Assembly (NCBI GenBank): GCA_003487805.1
Contig: DNNE01000009.1
Span: 1 to 11,841, forward strand
Reading direction: 5' to 3'
DNA from: Blastocatellia bacterium
GTDB lineage: Bacteria; Acidobacteriota; Blastocatellia; Pyrinomonadales; Pyrinomonadaceae
DNA length: 11,841 nt
A program made the translations under genes and the position numbers. The notes beneath the pieces were generated by a model that searched no databases, was not told the origin of the DNA, and saw nothing but the letters and a program-made list of their open reading frames with translations. Positions 6,701-11,841 of this stretch are shown in pieces. Each line of letters starts with the position of its first letter. Within the stretch, counting starts at the first letter, position 1.

Positions 6701-9700
6701 AGTATAGGGATATTGCTGATCGTTGGTTGTGCCGTTAGTACCGTCATAGTAATCGGCAACGTCTCCGGTCATTACGCCTGTTGTATTGACAGTATTTTGA
6801 AACGCAGCTAAGTCGACCAGCGTCGAACGATATTGCAGTGGTGGAAGTTTTCCGCTGTTTCCGGAATCGCCGGGAATTGCCTTGGTCTTCATGGAGCGAT
6901 TGCCGGCCGCGTCGCCAATGACCTGGTTCACAAAATAACTATTCCCCGCCAGGACATGCGTCTGCCTGTCGTTACCGGCCTCGTCCTGTTGTGAAAGCTG
7001 TAGCGAGGGTCCGATTAGAAACGAAAGGTTTCGCAAGGCCAGGGCATTATTACCCGTCACAATTTGCGGAACACCAGTAATGTTTGCCGTTTGGCTGAAA
7101 ACAAGTTGACCGTTGGCATAGAAGATCAAATTGTCGCCGGTGAGCAGCAAGAGAATCTGGACGGGCGGGCTCGCCAGGGTGCAGAGGCTCGCGAACGAAC
7201 TATCGCCAACCGTCAAGGTCCACTCACTACCATTCCAGGCAATGCTTGCGGCGCTTCCGATCCTTAACTCAAAGCCGCTCGCGAGTTTGAAAACCTGTCC
7301 GGCGCTATCAAACAAATCGAAGTAAACGGCAAAATCACGGTCCACAGCCGAGGCGCTGGTCAGCGTGTTGCTCGCGTTTGCAGACGAATGAACCAACAAC
7401 CCCGTGTTTGTATTCCAGGCGGCCGCGTCGTCAGGCGTCCAATCATTCTGCCATCCGTTACCGTTAAGAAACGTTTGGGCGCTGCCGCCGTGTTGCGCTT
7501 TGACCTTTAGCTTGGCGTTGGGGTCATTGGTATTAAAGCCGCCGGGATTTCCTTGTCTCGAATAATAAACTGTTTTCAGCCCGCGCAATCTTTCGCCGAC
7601 GCCAACAGTTCCCATCAACCTGAAGCAGGAATCGTAAAGCATCCGGTAGGTCTTGCCGTTCACGCTCAATTTTGCCGTCGTTTGTGACGTCAAAGGGTCA
7701 TGAACCTGGGCGGTAAAAGCGCACGCTCGGGGGGCAAAAGAAACATCATCGACCCAAACACCAGTCGCATCGTTGGCCTCCAGGCTGAGATTGATTGACA
7801 AGGCGCCGGTTCCCGTAGCCTGCTGCTGATACGCCGCCAAATCAATGGGAGCGTGCGCGTAATGCCAGTTTCCAATCGCTCCGTTGAAGGCTACGCTGAT
7901 GTCGTCGCCGACCGCGGCTCCGTTTTGTGTGATTTGAATTGTGAGAGCCGCATTGCTCCCGGCCGACGTCACTTGATACCAGCACGAGACGATGTAAACG
8001 CGATCGTTTTTGCCGGGGGACAGCGCTTCGAATTGAGCCGTTGCCCCGCTGGGCAGATACAGGCTTTGACTGCCTGTGTGAGCATTGTCGTCAGTTACGT
8101 CCGCGCCGCCCGAGAAGGTCCAGGCGGAAACGCTTTCGTATTCTTCAAAACCACAGTAGGCCACTTCGTCATTTACATAACTTGCGTTCGAAGCCACCAC
8201 GATTTCCGACGAATTGTCTTTATCTAAGATGGTGGAATGTGTAAGTCCGCCGCTGTCGATTGATTCAGTTACAACTCCGCCGCCGTTCCGAACCGTGGTT
8301 TCATTTTGCAGATTCCACAAGTCTGCTGGTGGGGTTCTATGGAAAGGAAAGTTTCCCGTGTCTTTTCCGCTGGGGTCGCCTTTCCAGATGTACTGGCTCT
8401 TTGTATCGCACACTTTTACGTCCTGCGTGCTTACCCATTCGCTCCACGTGTTCGCGGTTGACGATATCGTCAGCCATTCAGCATGGTCGACACTAATCGC
8501 GATGCGCAGTTGCGCCGTGGGCGTCAAAACATTTCCCCATTCGAGTTGCGGATAGACTTCCGCGCCAAAGGTTGCTTCCTGGATGTAGCTTTCAAGTTCG
8601 CCCTTGACGTTGTAATAGGACCAGGCTTGCTGCTGGACCCCGCCGGTAAAAGGATAAGGCAGTAAATCTTCTTTGGAAGGCGTCGGGTGGATTCCGGCTT
8701 GCCGGTTTTGTCCGCAATAACCGTAGGTGGTGGTAAGTCCTACGCCATCCTGGAAGGTTGTTTGAGTTACGGGCAGCGCATAAGCGCCGTGCAATTGAAT
8801 CGGGTCGGGCGTGTGAGCGTTGCCGTTGCGTTTGTCAAAGACTTCCCAATCATTCGCCGAATACTGAACCACACGTCCGGTGAAGGCCTTTACTCCACTC
8901 GCGCTCCTGGGGTTGTGGTTGTAATCCAGATTGTAAGCAGCTTTATTGTCGGGATCTTCAATCTGCCAATAACAGTATCCTTTGGTTGTCGATCCAATCT
9001 TCAGGTATTCGATGGTAGCTGACGGTGAAAGCTGCACGCCGTTTTGCGCAAACAGAGTTGCCAGCGCAGTTGATACCGCCACTGGGCCCTGATTGGGCGA
9101 TTGTGCCGGGTCAAGCCCCAGGTCATCCTGCCATTTGGTAGCAAACAAGGCCGCGCCTTCAAACATTACTGTCTGAATCGGTTGGCCATCCAACATGCTG
9201 TAACCTTCCGAAATGCCGTTGTAGTAGAGATTGACCGTCCGCCCAAAAGCACTTGACGAAGGATCATCACAACCATCGTAGGTGGCAGATTGATAGTATT
9301 TAACCGTCTCACCCGACGGATCACACGCCGCACTGGTACCGTCGTACTCATAGCAAGTCGTGATGATTTCATCGCCGCCAAAGACGGTAATCGCTAAACT
9401 CTGCACCGGGTAATCGATGACCGGGCCCTTCAATTGAAAACCTGCGTAACGACGCAGAATAAAGAACGGTGAGTCATGGAACTGACCATACCTGGCCGGA
9501 AAAGTCGCGAAAGCATTCTCGCCCGCGGGAATTTGCCCTGAGGGAGACATGTTCGCACCGGTCGCGGCTGTGGTGGTGAAGTAGTTTTCGTGTTTCAGGA
9601 TATTCTCGCTTGCCGCAGTCACACCGCCGTTCTGCAAAATCAACAATTGAATCTCTGTGTTTTCTGCCTGGTACCCAGGCACCAGGTAGGCCATAAAGTT

Positions 9701-11841
9701 GGGCGATTCGTTGATCAGCGAAACCGTATCGATCTGGTCATTGACCTGATAGACCGGCGAAGCAAACGCGTTGTCCCAGGAGGTAGACGAACCACGATAG
9801 AAAATCCCGTTGGCGGCGCAAAAATAATCCTCCCCCACAGCCGATGGATACCCCATGAACTTTTGCACCAAACCCTGGTCGTAGACGTTCTCTTGCAGTG
9901 AACCAAAGCCGTCGGCTTGCGGGTTGTAAGGAAGCAAATATGTTTGAATGTCTGTACCGCTATTCACAACCTGGAGGGTGAAATCCTGCCCGTAAGCATA
10001 TTTCGCCCAACCGAGCGAACCAATGGGCGGCGGAAGCGTAGAGTTCTGCCATTCGCTTCCATTAAAACGACAGATGGTGCCGAGGCAGCCGACGATCTCA
10101 TTGCCAATGATGCGGGGCGTTGGAGGCCACACGGGATTGTCAGCGGGTTCATGCAAAGGGCTGGCTGATAAATCGGGAAAGCTGCTGGAATGAACAAAAT
10201 CATAATTGGCGTCCCAACGAACAGCCGTCAGCGTGTAGGAATTCACAGAAGACCACGCTGTTTGGGCCACTGCAAAAGCAGCGCAAGACGCGCCGGCGCT
10301 CCACATCATTTGCTGCCCCTCGTTGTAGGTCAGATCCAACGCGTGCTCTGTTTGTCCGCCGGTGTTCCAGTTTCCGAATTGATCGAGGTAATAAATGTTC
10401 AGCGTGCTGTCCGCAGTCTTGTCGTAACTCAAGACCAGGTAGTATTCGTTCTGGGCCAACACAAAGAGCGGGGTAGTTAACGAATCATAGTCCGGCAAGG
10501 GATTATCAAATCCGGACCAGGGGCTATTGAGGTTGCGCCAATTGAATGTAAAGCAGTAGAGCGAATAGTTGGGATTGTTCGTTCCCGCGTTGACGAGGGC
10601 CACAACAAACTCGTTTCCAGCGGCCAAACTTATTCCGTTGACATCTGCAAAAGTCTTTCGGGTTGCGCCGTCATAATCGATCTGTGCCCATTTACTTGTC
10701 TGCTGCGGGTCGCGATTGAAGGGATAGATACAAGTATAATTGTCTGAGTTGAATGCGAGTACAAAAGCGTTTTGATTGGCAATGAGTTGAAAGCTGGTCG
10801 CGTCAACAAAGTTTCCCGGTTCGTTAAAAATCAGATTCTCCGTCGGCGACCATCTCACCCAATGCCCGACCCAGGTGTGAACTTCAAGACTGACCTGCGT
10901 TAGATCCTGACTAATCCAAACCGTTACCGCGTAATCTTCACCAAACCAGACACGGGGCTGCGCGCCGGTCTTCTTTATTCCTGACGGCGCCTCTATGGAG
11001 TCTCCTCTTGCCAGAACATCCCCCACGTTCAGATCATCTGGCGGAGTCACTACCTGGCTGCGGTCACAAATCGGCAGTGTGTTTGTACCGTAAGTGAAGG
11101 TTCCGGTGCTGCCTTCGGGGTAAGTTATGGATTTGATCGAACCTAAGTTCGGACCTTCACTGCTCTCGAGATAATAATCGCAAACATAGCCTGGCAAGGT
11201 TATGTTCGCAGCGTCATACCAGCTGATCTCCTGCAAATAACTCTTGCACATCACCGCCTGCATTTCGGCGGGTGTCGTTGAGATATTTTGCGGCGGGGCG
11301 TAGTTGAAACTAATCCCAAACACCAACTCGTAACCATTGCTGCCGGTTGGCGCTTGAACTTCCAGATTCTCCAGCAGCAAGACTTCATAGCGATCTTGAA
11401 AGCTTGTCGGCGTGTTCAGATTCGCAGGAGGCGTGTTGTTGGACGTTGCCGGCGTCAAGACAAAGTGCGGGTCGGCGTATTCTTGCGCCGCGGCCGTGAA
11501 GGTTTTGTATTTGTAATTAAAGACAATGCGCCGGCCGAATGCGTCAGTTATGCTGGTAATGTAACAGGCCTTGGTGTATGGCATGCCACCTACAGAAACG
11601 AGTTGTTCTGCACCCATCGAGATCAGGCCGTCAACGCGTTCGAAGCCGTTATATTCGTACGTTACCTGGTCGCCATAGCGGTCAACTTTGGCGTAGAGGT
11701 TCCAGGCAGTGGCATATTGCTCCTGGTTTGCAGTTATCGAACTGCTGCCGTTCCAACTTCCGTTCTCATCCCACGTGACGCCCCACTCAACGCTGTTGCC
11801 ATTACTTATGTTGTAAGCGCCTGACTTTCCCAGGCCTCCGC
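3797..11841 (-). CDS. Giant Rhs/YD-repeat protein, Tc-toxin B-C fusion-like (5' end outside window)
   Basis: The reading frame is open from the right edge to a TAA at 3797-3799, giving 2680 visible residues. The methionine at 11617 is internal: the 74 codons before it encode conserved sequence such as NLYAKVDRYGDQVTYEY. In order (visible numbering): SpvB/TcdB-like N-terminal part with YD-type motifs near residues 53 and 99; a repeated W-containing propeller-like region (about 290-720); a beta-rich middle; a CBM-like sandwich (about 1229-1370); a LamG-like stretch (about 1499-1612); YD repeats (from about 1840); the Rhs core with DRLGSTR, GLYNLNARLYDPLLGRLYQP and NHPNIFTDPTG (ending at 2398); and a 282-residue variable tip. 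In Tc toxins, B and C proteins form a hollow shell that encloses the C-terminal effector, which is cut off just after the DPxG motif; here both parts are on one chain. It heads a likely operon with two beta-rich proteins. The family call is firm; the target and effector activity are unknown. Confidence 0.96.
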   Translation of the reverse strand, partial: GGLGKSGAYNISNGNSVEWGVTWDENGSWNGSSSITANQEQYATAWNLYAKVDRYGDQVTYEYNGFERVDGLISMGAEQLVSVGGMPYTKACYITSITDAFGRRIVFNYKYKTFTAAAQEYADPHFVLTPATSNNTPPANLNTPTSFQDRYEVLLLENLEVQAPTGSNGYELVFGISFNYAPPQNISTTPAEMQAVMCKSYLQEISWYDAANITLPGYVCDYYLESSEGPNLGSIKSITYPEGSTGTFTYGTNTLPICDRSQVVTPPDDLNVGDVLARGDSIEAPSGIKKTGAQPRVWFGEDYAVTVWISQDLTQVSLEVHTWVGHWVRWSPTENLIFNEPGNFVDATSFQLIANQNAFVLAFNSDNYTCIYPFNRDPQQTSKWAQIDYDGATRKTFADVNGISLAAGNEFVVALVNAGTNNPNYSLYCFTFNWRNLNSPWSGFDNPLPDYDSLTTPLFVLAQNEYYLVLSYDKTADSTLNIYYLDQFGNWNTGGQTEHALDLTYNEGQQMMWSAGASCAAFAVAQTAWSSVNSYTLTAVRWDANYDFVHSSSFPDLSASPLHEPADNPVWPPTPRIIGNEIVGCLGTICRFNGSEWQNSTLPPPIGSLGWAKYAYGQDFTLQVVNSGTDIQTYLLPYNPQADGFGSLQENVYDQGLVQKFMGYPSAVGEDYFCAANGIFYRGSSTSWDNAFASPVYQVNDQIDTVSLINESPNFMAYLVPGYQAENTEIQLLILQNGGVTAASENILKHENYFTTTAATGANMSPSGQIPAGENAFATFPARYGQFHDSPFFILRRYAGFQLKGPVIDYPVQSLAITVFGGDEIITTCYEYDGTSAACDPSGETVKYYQSATYDGCDDPSSSAFGRTVNLYYNGISEGYSMLDGQPIQTVMFEGAALFATKWQDDLGLDPAQSPNQGPVAVSTALATLFAQNGVQLSPSATIEYLKIGSTTKGYCYWQIEDPDNKAAYNLDYNHNPRSASGVKAFTGRVVQYSANDWEVFDKRNGNAHTPDPIQLHGAYALPVTQTTFQDGVGLTTTYGYCGQNRQAGIHPTPSKEDLLPYPFTGGVQQQAWSYYNVKGELESYIQEATFGAEVYPQLEWGNVLTPTAQLRIAISVDHAEWLTISSTANTWSEWVSTQDVKVCDTKSQYIWKGDPSGKDTGNFPFHRTPPADLWNLQNETTVRNGGGVVTESIDSGGLTHSTILDKDNSSEIVVASNASYVNDEVAYCGFEEYESVSAWTFSGGADVTDDNAHTGSQSLYLPSGATAQFEALSPGKNDRVYIVSCWYQVTSAGSNAALTIQITQNGAAVGDDISVAFNGAIGNWHYAHAPIDLAAYQQQATGTGALSINLSLEANDATGVWVDDVSFAPRACAFTAQVHDPLTSQTTAKLSVNGKTYRMLYDSCFRLMGTVGVGERLRGLKTVYYSRQGNPGGFNTNDPNAKLKVKAQHGGSAQTFLNGNGWQNDWTPDDAAAWNTNTGLLVHSSANASNTLTSASAVDRDFAVYFDLFDSAGQVFKLASGFELRIGSAASIAWNGSEWTLTVGDSSFASLCTLASPPVQILLLLTGDNLIFYANGQLVFSQTANITGVPQIVTGNNALALRNLSFLIGPSLQLSQQDEAGNDRQTHVLAGNSYFVNQVIGDAAGNRSMKTKAIPGDSGNSGKLPPLQYRSTLVDLAAFQNTVNTTGVMTGDVADYYDGTNGTTNDQQYPYTRYRYEASPLNRIAEVGSAGAGYAIIENVSFEQRTTVRLIRSANDETTLRTGLKIPAGQYRVTTRLDQANSPSLKIFDAVSNQVASLSGSKAQWVINTTAVTYTASGSETQIVLPNSFLPGDSEQSLSRQYNGSGQLVSESDPDSGTTNYIYNSFGQVRFVQDAEGEKKGFAIYLLYDELGRRVSRGVLQTNDFPSLQSQADSLTFPEKNTDNVTYQTLNVWLYDGDGTDANALGNLVRAVSYNNGTGTVTEEKTWDDRGLLKSRTLKTEWTDDGSIAGPFTLNYEYDAQGHLVYIGYPDLSGVSLKGVVLAYGGMGQLAAITDQDKNVLASYQFNANGQAVAAKLGAAPVAGRFGYDSPGHFCDVSAAFQQNSFSTTAVFNAAGTVKTQSDEFENASTMSGDYDLSFDYALQNQLGASNSATASLQQTFGYVDPTTNAPDLNGNIHAIEPPGDTLVYQTANQLEQVEWGGGGTTSFVYNADGSVQSRSSQGTDALPDLQFVYLPGTTLPASITLANGNVAKYIYDSNGMRAGKRVYDGTEVSSAISYIPGPLKPFAQIDQTGNAVAYVYGINGLIAMFRDDDVYSVITDRLGSTRMIFDSAGSVAAAYNYQSFGSMAQSFEPSAGWMPLLFTGQEFDTETGLYNLNARLYDPLLGRLYQPDPVPQYPSPYTYTGNHPNIFTDPTGMVTQGEQAGLADVLLLGYAIGFGITFLLAPEASPLLAAGLYALSGAITGFSSAGLTYDVEHNPSDWSWSQFFEVAAIGAVTGAVGGAISGGVSQIGVRKAAKSAVANTAESLSESGAGDVVEDGVQNQAVRETSETTSSRAKKSWQKEKSSLLYKLGGRVGGYAVSGFTYTIGTNLVYSGNVGSAASIIFWTGFSVAEGLGATVMSVAGGVAEDTFQISSMVKDGVSGVGSWAARDPELSLIALIGTTTVYVDGAASAFVIANNAYNAVMAEFGSSGSSSSG
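3800..4645 (-). other. Region of the giant CDS: variable C-terminal tip (282 aa), Gly/Ala-rich and hydrophobic
   Basis: This is everything after DPTG. Hydrophobic, Gly/Ala-rich segments lie at tip residues about 11-30, 33-54, 71-93, 158-176, 182-212 and 238-262. They are split by a charged, helical stretch at about 97-157. The tail is GSSGSSSSG. I see no HNH, nuclease, deaminase, ADP-ribosyltransferase or metalloprotease motif. The first part resembles the Gly-rich pre-toxin segment that follows the core in many TcC-like proteins. The rest may be a membrane-active effector, or the tip may have no separate enzymatic warhead. Confidence 0.6.
4646..6320 (-). other. Region of the giant CDS: YD repeats and Rhs-associated core
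   Basis: YD/Rhs repeats are visible as YNGSGQLVSESDPDSG, NYIYNSFGQVRFVQDAEG, LNYEYDAQGHLVYIGYPD, FVYNADGSVQSRSSQ and KYIYDSNGMRAGKRVYDG. The core follows, with YSVITDRLGSTRMIFD, GLYNLNARLYDPLLGRL and NHPNIFTDPTG. In characterised Rhs and TcC proteins the aspartates around this DPxG motif carry out self-cleavage just downstream, and DPTG-M here keeps the needed Asp and Gly. The spacing between YQPDP and NHP is compact. Confidence 0.9.
7005..7345 (-). other. Region of the giant CDS: LamG/concanavalin-like stretch
   Basis: The strands DRDFAVYFDLFDSAGQVFK, GFELRIGSAASIAWNGSEW, ILLLLTGDNLIFYANGQLVF and LALRNLSFLIG follow the order expected of a LamG/concanavalin A-like fold. The phrase I-x-F-Y-x-N-G-Q is its commonest signature (the ligand phrase 'vyvNGel'). 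The module is short (about 115 residues), so the assignment is tentative. Confidence 0.45.
7730..8158 (-). other. Region of the giant CDS: carbohydrate-binding-module-like beta-sandwich
   Basis: The segment starts with CGFEEYESVSAWTFSGGA, continues with AHTGSQSLYLPSGA, has the strand VYIVSCWYQVTSAG, and ends with GVWVDDVSFAP. The order GFE...W...G, HTGxxSL, a hydrophobic strand, NWHY and (V/I)WVDDVSF is the usual layout of CBM4/9/22-like or discoidin-type jelly-roll modules. A sugar-binding role is family inference; no ligand residues are assigned. Confidence 0.55.
9680..10960 (-). other. Region of the giant CDS: beta-propeller-like repeats
   Basis: A recurring unit of about 40-60 residues combines a W-containing strand (GHWVRW, SKWAQI, SPWSGF, GNWNTG, SEWQNS, TSWDNA) with a later strand of the type (A/G)-x-(N/E/Q)-(E/D/A)-(F/Y)-x-(V/L). 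Examples of the second strand are FGEDYAVTVW, ANQNAFVLAF, AAGNEFVVAL, AQNEYYLVLS, YGQDFTLQVV and VGEDYFCAA. I count about seven to nine such strands. This fits a beta-propeller, which in TcB proteins forms the gate joined to the A subunit. The blade number is an estimate by eye. Confidence 0.5.
11180..11841 (-). other. Region of the giant CDS: SpvB/TcdB-like N-terminal part (incomplete)
   Basis: Two motifs of the form hydrophobic-x-D-x-x-G-x-x-(I/V)-x-(F/Y)-x-Y occur: YAKVDRYGDQVTYEY at visible residues 49-63 and ITDAFGRRIVFNYKY at residues 97-111. They are typical of the start of TcB/SpvB-type shells, where they precede a section giving IKSITYPEGSTGTFTYG. The true N-terminus, including any secretion or packaging signal, lies beyond the window. 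Confidence 0.65.

Noticed and set aside
7853..8227. 124-residue plus-strand open frame
   Set aside because: It lies antisense to the CBM-like segment of the giant gene, whose minus-strand translation shows clear family motifs; no ribosome binding site or protein family is apparent.
11615..11617. ATG as start of the giant Rhs protein
   Set aside because: The frame remains open to the right window edge, and the 74 upstream codons encode a clear YD-type motif, so this methionine is internal.
11288..11824. 178-residue plus-strand open frame opposite the giant gene
   Set aside because: It lies wholly antisense to conserved Tc/Rhs-type coding sequence, is Arg/Val-rich without a recognisable domain, and is best explained as a shadow of the minus-strand frame.

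Overview
All genes in this window are read on the minus strand. From right to left (the direction of transcription) they are: a giant Rhs/YD-repeat protein of the Tc-toxin B-C type whose 5' end lies beyond the right edge (3797-11841); two medium-sized, acidic, beta-rich proteins of unknown function that appear distantly related to each other (2680-3711 and 1647-2648); about 1 kb of decayed coding sequence (about 624-1515); and a small exported BamD/YfiO-like helical-repeat protein (90-587). I see no tRNA, rRNA, CRISPR array or intact insertion sequence.

The giant protein has at least 2680 residues and dominates the window. Its visible order is: an SpvB/TcdB-like start with two YD-type motifs; a tryptophan-containing repeated region that looks like a beta-propeller; a conserved beta-rich middle; a carbohydrate-binding-module-like beta-sandwich; a LamG/concanavalin-like stretch; YD repeats; the Rhs-associated core ending in DPTG; and a 282-residue variable C-terminal tip rich in Gly, Ala and hydrophobic segments. 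This reads as a B-C 'cocoon' toxin component on one chain, with two lectin-like modules placed before the Rhs barrel. Both downstream genes have strong ribosome binding sites and short spacers, so a three-gene operon (giant protein, 343-aa protein, 333-aa protein) is likely. Neither downstream product has a signal peptide or membrane segment, and neither looks like a typical small Rhs immunity protein. They may be accessory or binding subunits, but this is inference.

The stretch between the operon and the BamD-like gene is a gene graveyard. One fragment (1150-1515) resembles the N-terminus of large anti-phage proteins with a Cap4/DUF4297-like dsDNA nuclease domain, broken by an in-frame stop. 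Two further fragments (830-1102 and 624-869) have no sound start. This pattern suggests an accessory island next to a more conserved locus.

Organism: a Gram-negative bacterium is suggested by the BamD-like exported protein. The style of that protein and the degenerate short tandem repeats at the left edge remind me of soil Acidobacteriota (Blastocatellia/Pyrinomonadales-like), but this is only a weak inference from memory.
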